Position numbers and translations under genes: made by a program
The notes under the pieces: model-generated
Databases searched by the model: none
Told to the model about the DNA's origin: nothing
The model's input: only the letters and a program-made list of their open reading frames with translations
Assembly (NCBI GenBank): GCA_010279815.1
Contig: QEOQ01000508.1
Coordinates: 3,431,217-3,495,216 of the forward strand
Direction: 5' to 3'
DNA from: Brachionus plicatilis
Lineage: Eukaryota; Rotifera; Eurotatoria; Ploima; Brachionidae
Length of the DNA stretch: 64,000 nt
Shown here: in pieces, positions 1 to 11,947 of the stretch
Position numbering within the stretch: the stretch's first letter is position 1
How the letters are laid out: every line of letters begins with the position of its first letter

Positions 1-3000
1 CAATGTTTTCATTTGCCAACTCTTGGAAAATTTCAGACTAAATTTAAAAAAAAAATTTTTAAGCCTAAAAATTTTTGAAAATAATTTTACATTTTGAGCT
101 TGATTTCCTGTATTGAGAGGATATTTGTCTTCGAGCTTTCCTTCAATAAAAATACTTAACTCAGCCTTTTTAGGTTTTGAGTAAGACTTTGAAAAAGCTT
201 TCAAAATAGCTTCATCTAGATCGCTGTCTTGCTTGGTCGGATTCAAATCGAATATTGTTAATAATTGACGCTTTGAGGGCTGAAAAATTTCCTCAATCTG
301 ATCAGTGATTTCTTCGATATTCTTGTTTCGACCTTTGTAATAATCTTCTAATTTTTCATAGATATAACTTCGAAATTTATCATCAAATCTAAACCTGAAA
401 AATTATTCAGCAAAATATCTCCTGATTCAAAATTTTAAATACTTTTCTTCTTTGGAAAAATCAAGATTGATTGCAGAATTTTTATTTTCTTTTTCTAGCT
501 TTCGGTATATATAGGACAGCAAATCGGACATTTTACCAGAATTCTTGATAAATTTAAATAAATGATTAACAAATTTTGAAAATTGAATACAAACAGCGAT
601 AAATATTTTTCAATTCAGCACATAACTGAACAAAATTATGGTTCAAGTTCTAAATGAATCAAGAAATTACAGACAGTATGATGGCAACTTTTTTATTTAA
701 TGAAATGGTTATTTTGCCAAATCAAATGTTTCAATTTTCTAATTTTTTTCGCCATTTTGAAGTTTAGCTATTGAATTGGTACGGCGTTTGCTAATTCATT
801 AACTAAGATTACTGATTTTTTACCAATTTTACTAGATGAATATAAAAATGACTTACATTTCATAAAATTACTTAGTTAATTTAAAAATGTGGATTTATTT
901 TGAAAATCAAGTTTGATGCTAGTTTTTTCAATATTTAACTATATTTAAAAAAAAATTTTATTTTAGTTAACTTTTTAAAAAATTTTTATTTATCCTTTGC
1001 CTCTTTATGAACCAAATTGTAATAAGCAAAGAATTATTGAGATCTACCAGATTACAGAACCCACATTTTTCATCAAAATTTTTATCATAATATTCTTAAA
1101 TATCCAAATATTGTTCTAATTCAAAAAAAATAATCTAATTGTACAAAACATCCTTCTCTGGCTTAAAAAGATGCTCAAAATCGAATTAAACGTCTATCTG
1201 CTGATTTATAGTTTTTTTTAAAGTATAATTATGTTTAATTTAAAATTTTAATACGATTTAGAAAAATTAATAAAAATAATATCAGTTATGCAAATTTAGG
1301 AAAAAAAATTTTTTTTTAGTAATTTTAGTTAAAAAATAATAAATCGCCAATTGGTACTATCTTTATATTATATTTTTTGACCAAAATCAGAAATTTTGAA
1401 ATATTGGCACAATTTTAGTTAAGTTAAATTTAAAAATAATAAATTTTAATTTTAAAAATTGTAGCCGGATTGATTTACAATATTTTTTAAAAATTGAAAA
1501 AAAAAATTCATTTTTTGAGGATTACTAGGTAAATGTATCTCAACTATTTTATTGACTATTTGCCACAAAATTTTCCAATTAAAAAAAAATTTCACCAAAC
1601 TTTTTTATCAATTTTAAAATTATTTTTTCATTATTATTGATATACCCAATAGCCCAAGGAACCCAATAAATGCTTCTTTGTTTTGATGTAACAAGATTTA
1701 TTCCTACAACATTCCTAAAAAATGATTTAAAATAGCAGCTAAATTCAACAAAATTAAGCAAAGTAAAATTTTTGATCAAATTTCAAGCGCTCAATTTTGC
1801 TCAAACATTTTTAAATGCGCAATTAAATTTCATTGCATTTTTAGAAATTACAATCCTTTTTCAAAAGTTTAAACATAAAGCTTTGAAATATTAAAAAAAT
1901 TAAAAATCTGCGATGAAATTTAATTGCGCATCTAAAAATTTTTGAGCAAGATTGAGCGCTTGAAATTTGATCAAAAATTTTACTTTGCTCAAAATTAAGT
2001 ACTTTGAGAGATCAAAAAGTTTTTTATATGTGTTTATTCTGTAACATGGTGAACAAATATGTTACCATTTAGTAACTTTTTAATGATATTGATACCAAAT
2101 AAAAAAAAATCACAGATTTAGTTCATTTAAATTTCTAAATTATTTTATTTTTTTATTTAATAGCCGTAACCAAGGCGATATGGACGTGGAAGATCATATT
2201 CCTTATGACTTCCATTGCTCAAGCTAAAAGCTTCCAAATTAAAAATAGCATAAAATAAAATATAAATAATTTAGTCTAGATTCGTCTAAAATATGCATTA
2301 AAAAATAAAAAAATATAGTTAGAATATTAAAAAATTTAAAGTTTTAATTAGTCCACTTTTTTACGAGAGTTCTTTAAAAGTCATAAAGTCAAAGTTAAGT
2401 CAAAACAAAAGACTTTCAAGTCAGATCAAATGACTTGACTTTGAAAAGACTTTATAAAAAGACTTTTTTTTCTACTTTTGCGCAAGTCTATTTTAATATT
2501 TACATGCCTTTAATACTCTTTTATTTGCATTCCCGAATTTTTTGAGTAACCCCTTTAGCTCCGCGGTTAATTATGTGAGGTCCAAAAGGGTTAAAGCGGT
2601 TAACCCGATTACACCTAAAATTGTATACAATTAGCCCGAAATTTAACCCCAAAAAAAGAATTTTAACACTTTTAACCCATTTGACATTTAAGAAGAAAAT
2701 TTTTTGAATTTTTTAATAAAATTATTTAATTCATTTAATTTAATTTATTCGAAACAGAACAAAGGTGAGTTTTAACGAATTCAAAAAAAAGTAAAAATTA
2801 ATCTTTACAATCATCACATAAAAATTCTTTTGACAAACAACTAAAACAAACCCAATTTGAGCACTTTTCACAAGATAACCATTTTGGCGTGTTTTCTTTC
2901 TCTTCAGCCATCTTTGTTTCACATGAGCTACACAATATTTCGGATTCTGATAAGTTATCATTTTAATCTGGTGTTAATTTGCTTTCAACAAGCTTTCGTG

Positions 3001-6000
3001 GTCGTCCTCTTCCTCTTCCAGTTCCTTTTTTAGCTATTTTGGCATTTTTGGCCTCTTCTTGTTCTTATTTTGCTTATTACTATTTACATCACTGATTGTG
3101 TATTTTAGATTTTGTACAGCATAATTTTTTTTTTAGATTGAATTTTTTTTTTCTGTGACATTTTTAGCTTATTTTTAAACAATTTGCTTTTTTTGTGTTT
3201 GAAATAAAAACTCGGCTTTAAAAAAAAATTTTTTTGAGAGTGAGAGAGAGAAAATAATTTTACAATTTTTTAATTATTAAAAAATATCGTCACTGCATTT
3301 TTATAGTCTTATTCGGTTAAATGGGTTAAATAGAATCTTATTTGGACTAATTGGGTGATTTTTTTGACTAATAGGGTTAAATCTTTTTAACCTTTTAAGC
3401 CCTAAAAAAAACCCCATTAGATGAAGCCCTAAGGACATTTCCTAAAATTCTAAAAAAATTCTCTTAGATACTTTAGCATGTGCTGAATCTAACAAGCAAA
3501 ATAGGTTAGAGCTTAAGTATTACCTAGGGCCTTAAAGCACCCTTCTCTCGAATCACTAATTCGAGGCTTTTTTACCTCATTAGGCGTAGTCGAACTTCAA
3601 GAGAAAAAAAAGCATATAACGATTTTTTTTTTAAATATTTCACACATATCATTCGATTTCTCTCCTCGAGTTCTACATATCAAGATATTTTTTTAGGTAG
3701 TAGCTTTAAAAATGAAGGAGATATAGGGGTTTTTCAAATTCGTTCACCCTATTAACCCATAACCCCTTTAGACTAGGTTACCATAATGTCTTAATGTTTT
3801 TTTATTTTTTGACTAAAGGCATATTATTTTTATTTTAACAAAAAAAAAATTATTTATATATTTCATTAATGATTTTTTTTTTCCTTCAAATTTATAATGA
3901 TATAAGATTTTATTCATTGCTAATCAATTTTTATGTTTTAGAATTTATCCTTACTTGCTTGTTTAAATTAGCTTTAGAATTAAATATAAAAGAGGAAAAA
4001 ATATAGGAAAAAGAATTTCTCAGCTAATAAATATAATTACCATAAACTCGTGACCATTACTCTTGGAACAATGTCAAAATTTGAGTTTATTCCATACAGA
4101 ACTAATACCATCGAAACCATATTATAAATTTTTTTTATTTTTTTTTAGAATAAACCTTGACGTCTGACTTTAAACTAAGAGTAAGCGCAAAACTTTGATT
4201 TTATTCTTAGAATAATTTCGAATTTATTTTGAAATAAACTTAAAAAATTGTAGAGTTAAATTCGAAATTAAAAAAATTAAAATTTAAACTTTATTCTAAT
4301 TTTTGTATTTATTCTAAGAGTAAAAACTAAATTTAAAATTAAAAAATTCGATTTAATAGCCAAAAAAAACTGTATAAAAACATTTATTTTTTATTTTGCC
4401 TAATAATTTTACCATTTTCATCACGAGGTAGCCTTTTTCCACCACGTTTCTTTGATGATAATTTATTTGAGCAAGTTTCGATATTGGAAGCTATTGAAAT
4501 TTGGAATTTGGTTTGGTTGGTCTGAAGGTTCAATTCCCTAAGAGGTTTTCGATTAGTTTGCTTATGTCTTTTTGTATTTACGGTTTGAGTTGACAATGGT
4601 AAAACATATGCTTTTGGATCTTTATCTATTTTTGAGTAATATTATGGAATAAAATGGTTGGACGGATTAGAAATAAAACCGTAAATACAAATAAAACTCA
4701 AACCGTAAATACAATATCGAAACTTGCTCAAATCAATTATCACCAAAGAAACGTGGTGGAAAAAGGCTACCTCGTGATGAAAATGGTATTTTTTTGGAAA
4801 ATGAATAGAGGAATAATAATTAAATCGATTTAAATATTTTAACAAAAAAAATAAAATAAAATAAAAAATAAAATTTTTATTTCATTCACAATTTAATTAA
4901 ATATATTTTTTTTGTATATCAATAGATTGGTGACAATAGAAATAATAGCTAAAATACAACCAAATATATTAATAATCATATAGTAAATAGATAGCTGAAC
5001 TAGATATTGGTCAAAAAAATATTCAGAGGCTTGGAAAAATCATTCCAGTCTTTTAAAAAAAATTGTTTTAATAAAAAAATTGCCATATCAAAATTGTTTC
5101 AAAAAGTTAGTAAATCTCTTCTAAAATATAACCTATCAAAATTTTTTCGATTCACCAACTTGAGTCCCTAATTGAAATTTTTTTTAAAAAATTTAAAATA
5201 TGACTTTAAAATGTAAAATATTTTTAATTAATTTTAAATAATTTAATTTTTTTATAATTCAGTGAAACTTACATCAATTATTACGCATGGTATACTCTTT
5301 TTTAAAGATTCCAGTACCGTAGCAGCTGTATTCGGTCCACCCTCAACCACCACCAAAATGATGGGTATTTTTTTTATTTTTGATATTTCTGATTCAAGCT
5401 TAGCTCTGAATTTAATTTCTCCACCAAAAGCATTGTACTTAGAATCGTCCACTAAAATAAAATGCGTATGATTCGGTTCCAAATACTGAGATTTTGCGAA
5501 TCGTAACTTTTCATTATTTATCCTATATATTACAGGTGTATCCTCATCACAAGATATTAGGTCTTCATTTCTGGAAGTTGTTGTCCAACTGGCAATACCA
5601 AGTAGGGTTACTTTTGAGCGAGTGAATCTAACAGTTTCACCAACATGCTTCATTATGCCAGCATTAGTTCCTCCAGTAGTAATCCATCCATCTTGAAAAC
5701 AATAATTAAATATTAAACCATTTAATTATTATTTTAAACCAGTTAATAATAATAACTTTAATTTACCTGTTGATGTAGCAGCTTTGACCAAACCTTTGCA
5801 CAAAATGTCGCGGACCAGCTCTGACACAGCCACTTGAGCTCCTCCTGTAACAGAAATTAGAAGTTTGGGAGGCTTCATGTGCCAATACGATTTTCCAAAC
5901 AACAAAGAAATCATTTTGTCCATTTCAGTTCTATAATAGACTCTTATGTATTTGGAAATTTCATTTTTATCAGCAAAACGGATTCCACCGTATGCGTTTG

Positions 6001-6291
6001 TGGGGCCACCAGATCGAGTGCATGTGTCCCTCGTCCAATTCTGTTCAGAATTGGCCAATGGTTGTGCATGCTCTCTTTTAGTTAGTCCACATTGGCATCT
6101 TTTAAAATTTTATTTAAATAATTCAATTAAATGAAAAGCTAATCTAACTCATTCGGTTTTTCTGAAGGTATGAATTGACAGCACTCAGATTTTGTGATAC
6201 CAAGATTCTGAAGCTGTAAAAAATTTTATCACTTTTCAATCAAGTGTAAAAAAATTACTTTTTCAGATAAATTTATCCCTGTGCGAGACAT
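1..6291 (-). CDS. TRPM-like cation channel TRPM-B, 5' part, partial
   Basis: N-terminal part of a TRPM-family channel. Exons read by eye with matching phases: 6291-6259, 6213-6149, 6098-5767, 5691-5273, 543-443, 394-91 and 37 onward, leaving the window. The start is the ATG at 6291, followed by MSRTGINLSEK. The N-terminal Cys motif (ECCQF, then CQCGLTKREH), the strand-loop SISVTGG-like motif (LLISVTGGAQ), GWITTGGTNAG and SSC/PCVIID are the known TRPM SLOG/MHR1-2 domain, thought to bind nucleotides. The next exons read SGKMSDLLSYIY and LLTIFDLN, matching the family's ankyrin-like MHR2-3 helices. Transmembrane and C-terminal parts lie outside the window. The intron 5272-544 is about 4.7 kb and filled with repeats; the other introns are 45-80 bp. 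TRPM-A is the downstream-oriented paralogue about 7 kb away. Substrate and gating cannot be read from this part. Confidence 0.85.
1757..1989. mobile_element. MITE, AGCAAAG family, copy 1, 8-bp target duplication
   Basis: A 233 bp near-palindromic element. It begins AGCAAAGTAAAATTTTTGAT and ends with the complement, ATCAAAAATTTTACTTTGCT; the internal arms also pair (ATGCGCAATTAAATTTCA with its complement). It is flanked by the perfect direct repeat CAAAATTA at 1749-1756 and 1990-1997. No reading frame is present. An 8 bp duplication with TIRs fits a hAT-, P- or Merlin-type transposase acting in trans. A related copy is at 57588-57823. Confidence 0.85.
2545..3430. repeat. GGGTTAA-rich block with a dead AT-hook/PHD-like fragment
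   Basis: Many copies of GGGTTAA/TTAACCC are scattered here on both strands (for example near 2588, 2600, 3318, 3380). On the minus strand about 3022-2800 reads GRGRGRPRKLV (AT-hook), then a TAA stop, then a Cys-rich stretch CSSCETKM...WLSCEKCSNWVC..CL..FLCDDC that resembles a PHD-type zinc finger. With the in-frame stop and no flanking exons this looks like debris of a transposon protein. The family is not identified. Confidence 0.45.
4371..4795. repeat. Head-to-head copies of a short dispersed repeat
   Basis: The minus strand of about 4371-4596 and the plus strand of about 4690-4790 carry the same sequence. It encodes KKRGGKRLPRDENG on both sides and starts with the same CAAACCGTAAATACA. 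The right copy lacks part of the left one. A third copy of the end (CATTTATTTTTTATTTTGCC and the KRG-coding part) lies near 46499-46595. This is probably the 3' end of an unidentified element. The apparent 70-residue minus-strand frame is part of it, not an independent gene. Confidence 0.5.
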
Positions 6292-6766
6292 AATTATCAA
6301 AATATTAATGAAAATTTAAAAATGAAAAACTAAAATTTTATTCCAAGATTAGATGGTGATGTTATGGCAACTAATAAAAAGCAGATATTATATTATTGGT
6401 TTAAAATTGCGACAAAATGCATGAAATATGCATTTATAATTTATTTGTACTTTTTGAACACATATTTTTTTTAGAATTTTTGCTATTTTATTTCTAATTT
6501 ATTTTAAAATTTTATATAGGTCTTATTTAAAATTTTCAGGTATTAAATAACCATGCAGCAATGTATGCTTCTAGCAATTTATCAATTTAAATCTCATTCA
6601 TAATTTTTATCTATTTGAAAGCAAAAAATAAAAAAAAAATTTGAACATTTCCATTCAACACTGACGAATTGATTTGTGATCGACGAAGAGATTAACGTAG
6701 AAGTTTTCTACATCAAAGGTGGCAATTTTCAGTAGCATCAATCTGATTTTTATGTTTAATTTGAAT

Positions 6767-7082
6767 CAGAGTTGTTTAAAAGTCACAAGTCTCAATTCAA
6801 GTCCAAGTCAAGACTTTTTTTTTTTTTTTCAAAAGTCCCACAAAAGACTTTAATTTTTTTGTTTTTCTAAAATATACGGGCTGCCAAAAAAAAGTTAAAA
6901 AAATAAAAATTTAAGTTAATTTAATATATTTATTATTTAAAAAAAAATATTTTTTTAATTAAAAAAAAAAATAAATTTTAAAATTTAAAAAAAAAAGAAG
7001 AAAAAAAATTTTATTTTAAAGTTAAAAATAAAAAAAAAAAAGTCATGACTTGGACTTTTTTTAGGACTTTTAAACAACTCTG
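6767..7082. mobile_element. hAT-like MITE, CAGAGTTG family, copy 1
   Basis: A 316 bp element with terminal inverted repeats CAGAGTTGTTTAAAAGTC and its complement GACTTTTAAACAACTCTG. It is flanked by a perfect 8 bp duplication ATTTGAAT (6759-6766, 7083-7090). The CAGNG terminus and 8 bp duplication are the signature of the hAT superfamily. The interior is poly-A/T rich with repeated AAGTCC/GGACTT and no coding capacity, so it must be non-autonomous. Confidence 0.9.
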
Positions 7083-7283
7083 ATTTGAATGATTTGTTAA
7101 AAAACGCTTAAATGGGTAAATAGTAAAATCATTTCGTTTTTTTTTTAAATCCGGAAAAAAATTATTCCTTTGAAATTTATCCCGTTTTCTTATTTAAAAA
7201 ATTGTCCCGTTATTAAAATAATAAAAAACATCTCGTTTTCTTATTTTAGAAAGTTATCCTGTTTTGATAAATTAAAAAATTAT

Positions 7284-7827
7284 GGTGCTACCCTAAATGG
7301 TGAACTGTCATTTTCGTGAGCTACAGTTCCAAAAAAAATTTGGTTAATTACACCAAAAAAAAATTCTCGAAACCAAAAATTTATTTAATAAAATATTATT
7401 TAAAAAAATCAATCAATTAATCTTTCAATCAATAAATATCTACTGATTAAAAATCTAATGTTTTTTTTTTATGATTTTTACTTATATGAAGCATTAACCT
7501 CCAATTACCCTTACATTTTTTTTCAATGCCCTTTGCTAAACAAAGATCACACAACACATCATCATCCGCCTTTTCCAATATTTCATTTACAATTTTGTCA
7601 GCTTCTCAGTGATGCATGATAGGAAATAATGCCAATGCGTTCAAATTTGTCACACAATTCAAAATTGTCCATTAATTTTATATTTTGTAATAATTTAAAA
7701 CTTATGAAAAAAAAAGAATTTTTTGTTTGATTTAAATTTCAAAAACTGGTGACTAATTTTTTCAGTTCAAACAAAAAAAAAGTTCACAAATTTTTGGTGA
7801 TCTCAGTTCACCATTTAGGGTAGCACC
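7284..7827. mobile_element. MITE or deletion derivative, GGTGCTACCC family, 8-bp target duplication
   Basis: A 544 bp element with 24 bp inverted ends. The left end starts GGTGCTACCCTAAATGGTGA and the right end finishes with its complement. It is flanked by the perfect duplication AAAATTAT (7276-7283, 7828-7835). On the minus strand around 7680-7480 a broken reading frame begins MDNFELCDKFERIG and, after a frame change, continues LCDLCLAKGIEKKC. This suggests the element derives from a longer coding transposon by internal deletion. The superfamily is not certain. Confidence 0.85.
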
Positions 7828-8560
7828 AAAATTATACAATTTTCTTAGCTAGATTTTTACATGAAACTCTTGCTTTGATATTATGTCATGAATTTTTCTC
7901 TTATTTATTTGGGTAGCTATATCTTTATGTTGAACATTTCTTTTTATTTTACTTGCTTACCACATGAAACTATATTAATCAAAAAGAGATAATTGACAAC
8001 TTATTTATTGTTGTTAAAAGACTCTTGATTATGTTTGAATAAGAACTACTCAATCAACATTAATAATTATACTAAATATATAATTAATAAACTTAATTTA
8101 AAATTTAATAACTTCTGAATCCAACAAAAATACTGTTGAATTATAATCAAGCAGTTATAGTATCACTCAGCAAAACAAATCGCACCCAATAGCGATCGTA
8201 AGTGGGTAAAGTTATAGATGGAAAGATCACAAGAAGTCGGCCAGAGTTTTTAAAAAGGAAAAAATAAAGAAAAAACGCAAAGAACACAATGAATAATAAG
8301 TAAAAAATTAACAATTTATAGGAGATTTTTTCATAGGAATTTAATAGCGCTACTTTAGTCTTATTTGATTTAACTTTTATTTTTTTTTTCGTCTTGTTTT
8401 TCTAAAGTTTCATTTTTGTAAACACGTTTCGTACGCTTCATCATATTTCAATATATCTCTTTTTAATATCGGTGATTATTTTTTTTTTTACCTTTTTTTA
8501 TGTATTTAAATTTTATTTTTTTTTTTTTACTCTTTCTCCTTCAATGGAGGTTAATTTAGC

Positions 8561-8582
8561 AATAATAATAATAATAATAATA
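8561..8582. repeat. (AAT)n microsatellite
   Basis: About seven tandem AAT/ATA units directly after a T-rich stretch. Nothing suggests a function. Confidence 0.8.
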
Positions 8583-8720
8583 TCTCTTTTTAACTTCAGT
8601 TTATTTTAACCTTTTAAACTTTATTCTTATTTTATTTTGATTTTTTTATTTTGCTTTATTTAATTTTTTTTTATTAAAGAGCTTAAGCTCAATAAGTAAA
8701 CAAATAACTAAAAGAACAAG

Positions 8721-9003
8721 AATGTGTGTATAAATTCAAAATGTTATGCAAGTTTGACTTTAAAAGCAAACCATGAAATGAAATTGAAAGAAATACATTA
8801 TCACGACCCTTTAACAGATTCACGCGTTTCAAGAGTAAAAGCAACTCATTATTTAAAAAAAGAAGTTAATGAGAAGAATTAAAAGCCAGTTACGGAATAC
8901 TATGTAGATTTTGAGACTAATTTAGTAAATAATGAGATAATCGCTGCATGGGGACCAACTTTGAAAATAATTTCATCTTGTCTTACAAAAATCAGAGCTA
9001 AAA
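8721..9003 (+). pseudogene. FLYWCH-type zinc-finger transposon relic
   Basis: The plus strand reads NVCINSKCYASLTLK...MKLKEIHYHDPLTDSRV, then a TAA stop at 8880-8882. After a one-base shift it continues KPVTEYYVDFETNLV. Spaced Cys residues, C-x-A after the second one and a final H-x-H-D-P are typical of FLYWCH zinc fingers in MULE-like transposons and their host-derived relatives. The stop and frameshift mean it is dead. No flanking element ends were found. Confidence 0.5.
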
Positions 9004-10838
9004 ATTGTGATAAAGAATAGAAGGTTTAACAGACTCGGAAAATTTGACCGGAAATATGCAAAAGCAAGTTTGATCAGCAAAATTATAACTGTGGAATATC
9101 AAAGAAAATATCTAGATGTGGACTGAAATTCTAAATATTAGGAGTATTAAATTTTTTAATGAATTTAAATTTTAATAAATTAATTGTAACCGTATATTTA
9201 GAGGCTCAAATCGAACATAAACAAGGATTCTATAGGTCGATCCAGGGACATGAAAAATCGACAAATGATCAAAATTCATAAAATCTTTTTTATAAAGAAG
9301 ATATTGGTTGTCATTCGTAAGTCAAAATGTCTGCAATTAAAAAAGTAATAATTATTAGAATCAGAATAGAATTCTTTTCTTTAGAAGATTCAACATATCT
9401 AACGATATATAGATTTCAATGCTATATATAATAAGCGAAACACAATCCTTTAAAAGACATTATATTATTAATTTATCCATCATTTAAATAGACTTTTAAA
9501 TAACTATCCTTGAAATTCTTCCAGTAACACACTTTCAAGTTTAGATTTTATTGATAAAATATTTAGGTACTGTCAATGACGCTAGTAAAAACTAGTATGG
9601 TAATAATTTTAATAACAACGTCAATCCTTTTTAATGGAAAAAATTTTAAAAAAAAATTTGGCTGGAAGATACAGTATATCCTTTATGTCAGCTCATATTT
9701 TTGTTTGAAAATTGAAGTCATGAACTGACCATGTAAAATAATGAATTTATTATGGCTGCTTTGTTCTTTTACTCAATTATTCCTGGCTACCTTAGACTTT
9801 TACGTACTCTATGCGCAAACTATGGTTAATTTAATGGTTAGCTTTATTTAATTTGTTTTTTCATCAATCATTTTTTCTATAAAATCAATAAAAGTCCTGG
9901 TTTGTAAACAGATTTTATTTTATTCAACAAATTACCTTAAAGTTAAAAAAAACGTACGTTTTAAAAAATAAAAGAACGTTTTATTTACTAAATAATATGG
10001 AATAAAGTGCATATAGTACATAAAAGCCTTTGGTAGCTAGAAATAATCTGAAAGAAGCTTCAAAAAAGATAACATACTAGGAAATAATTACATGGGTACA
10101 TGGAAATAATTATAAAGTGCATAAAGTACATAAAAGTATGGGTTGGTTACAAGATTTTATTAAATTAGTTGGTCTAGATTCACCCTGATGAAATACTTTT
10201 AAAGGCTCATAAGGACAAAAGCAAAAAGCCGAGACGTCGACCATGCAACATTCAAATATAGATAACAAACGAGCAAAAATAATACTTTTAATCTGAGAAA
10301 AGTATTTGACGCATAAGCAGAAAAAAATGTAGCATAAAATCAAAAAATAATTTTCAGATTACCTTATATGCTTTTATATTTAAAATTTCATATTATTCAT
10401 TTAATTAAACGATGATTATTTTTTTATTTTGCGTCAAACACTTTTTACCATTTTCAAATTAAATTTTGTTCAATTGAAAATAAATATAATTTGTACTTGT
10501 GTTACATCATAACTATCTTATTTTATTAGTCTATCCAACTTTTATTTTTTCAATATTTTGACAATTTTCATTTTGATTGATGCTAGAATTTATTTTTTTT
10601 TGGGAAATTTTTTTATTTAACATCAAGCAACTTGTATCTTTATGACTTAAAAAAAAATTTTAATTAAAAATTCGTTTAAATCAAAATTACTTTTAAGAAA
10701 AATAAATTGCTTTTCATTACATTTTTACATTTATTTCAAATTGAAATATTTTGACGTAATGAACTGGAAAAATTTCAAACATCTGTCAGGAGTCTAACTT
10801 AGATGAGAATGGATACAAATTAGTATGTAATTATTCAC

Positions 10839-10845
10839 TATAAAT
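10839..10845 (+). promoter_or_regulatory. TATA box of the EF-hand gene
   Basis: TATAAAT lies 57 bp upstream of the ATG of the EF-hand gene, with pyrimidine-rich TTTCATTTTGC about 25-30 bp downstream of it as a possible initiation region. It is unusual here in standing in a slightly less AT-biased setting. This is positional inference only. Confidence 0.5.
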
Positions 10846-10895
10846 GCATCAGAGTTCAGTTTCATTTTGCTATACGATTTTCAAGAAAATTTACA

Positions 10896-11123
10896 ATGTC
10901 ATATTCACTTTTTAGAGATTTTGCCGGTATTGACAATTCAATGGATAGATATGAATATCAAATATATTCGCGAATGAAGCATCCTTTCCTAAATTTAATC
11001 ACTGGAGGATATTATTCAGACTTGAGATTTAATATGGCTGATATAAATGGTGATGGTCAATTGAATTATGCTGAATTTGCTTTAAGTCATCCATTCTCAG
11101 GATATCCAAGATATTATTATTGA
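10896..11123 (+). CDS. Small EF-hand calcium-binding protein, 75 aa
   Basis: Single-exon gene of 75 residues. The C-terminal half holds a canonical EF-hand loop, DINGDGQLNYAE at residues 49-60, with Asp, Asn, Asp, Gln, Asn and Glu at the six ligand positions, preceded by helix LRFNMA and followed by FALSHPF. The N-terminal half has helix-like sequence around FRDFAGIDNSMDRYEYQ that could be a degenerate partner loop. There is no signal peptide or membrane segment. The end is aromatic and Tyr-rich (YPRYYY). A TATA box lies upstream and a polyadenylation signal AATAAA at 11216-11221, so it has the outline of a complete gene. The physiological role is unknown. It matches no named family beyond the EF-hand fold. 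Confidence 0.75.
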   Translation: MSYSLFRDFAGIDNSMDRYEYQIYSRMKHPFLNLITGGYYSDLRFNMADINGDGQLNYAEFALSHPFSGYPRYYY

Positions 11124-11215
11124 TTTAATTCAAATAGTTTAAATTTTTTAAAAAAAGGCTTTTATTTGTTCAAATTTTTTTCTTTAGTTTAAATTGTTCA
11201 TCTTGTTAACAAAGA

Positions 11216-11221
11216 AATAAA
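11216..11221 (+). terminator. Polyadenylation signal of the EF-hand gene
   Basis: AATAAA about 90 bp after the stop codon, followed by a T-rich region. It is one of many AATAAA strings in this AT-rich DNA, so position is the only argument. Confidence 0.35.
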
Positions 11222-11947
11222 GACCAAGTCTTTATATCAGCATAAAAATTCATTTTTGCCTTATTTATATCATGCAATAGTTCGTGTATTTTTTCGTCTT
11301 TAAATAAAAATTTTCATTCAATTTGTAAAAGCATGAAAAAAGTGCGATGCTTGAAATTTATTTAAAAAAAAAATGTGAATTACTTTTGAAATCTTATTAT
11401 ATTGAAATTTAAAATATTACATCAAACATTGAGAATTTAGTTCTTATCATTTAAAACATTTTGAAATCTGTTCTGATTTTCAAACCAGAACTTGTTTGAT
11501 ATTTTGAATAATTCAAATTCAACCATTCTATTTCATGATTTTAAATTAGTCCTGTATGAATGGACTTTTTTTGTTAAAAAAAAAATATTCTTATTTGAAA
11601 AATTATTTGCTAAAACTGAATTTTCATGTTTAAAAAACAAGGTGAGACAATTTTGAATATTTTAAAATTAAAACCAAGATCATGATTTTTAAATTTTTAG
11701 AATAAAATTGATCAAAACTTAAAATTTCATATTTAAATCTGAAAAATTTTTTTTGTATGTTGACTATAAATAACAATCAAAAATTCTTAGAATAATCTAA
11801 TTTTAAAATTCTATTTTTGATTTATAAAAAAAATATTAGATAAAATCATCTAAAAAAATTACACTTAAAAAAACCAATATAACTACAAAAAGTCTTTAAT
11901 TAAATAAATAAAAAAAATTTATGTTAACAATAAACCTGTAAAATACA
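11222..11947. other. Intergenic, nothing recognised
   Basis: About 725 bp of AT-rich sequence between the EF-hand gene and the S-adenosylmethionine synthetase. I see no reading frame, inverted repeat or clear promoter element. Confidence 0.6.

Larger units (their letters stand above)
544..5272 (-). other. Long intron of TRPM-B filled with repeats
   Basis: Bounded by donor ATTGAT|GTAAGT (exon end 5273) and acceptor ATCAAG (exon start 543), phase 0. It contains an inverted-repeat element (1757-1989), a GGGTTAA-rich block with a dead AT-hook/PHD-like reading frame (about 2545-3430) and two head-to-head copies of a short repeat (about 4371-4790). The rest is AT-rich sequence with no coding signal I could recognise. 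The paralogue TRPM-A has a 4.0 kb intron at the same protein position. Confidence 0.75.
6292..10838. other. Intergenic region between TRPM-B and the EF-hand gene
   Basis: No intact gene. It contains two inverted-repeat elements (6767-7082 and 7284-7827), an (AAT)n microsatellite at about 8561-8582 and a FLYWCH-like relic at 8721-9003. Plus-strand 10140-10250 reads KAHKDKSKKPRRRPC, a basic stretch like those next to other element debris here. The remainder is AT-rich with no recognised content. Confidence 0.6.

Noticed and set aside
3541..3610. Stem-loop-like TCTCGAATCACTAATTCGAG stretch, considered as a tRNA or small RNA
   Set aside because: No cloverleaf, no A/B-box sequence and no conserved T-loop could be fitted.
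4384..4596. 70-residue minus-strand frame rich in Lys/Arg
   Set aside because: It is part of a dispersed repeat with an inverted copy next to it and a third near 46499; no independent gene evidence.
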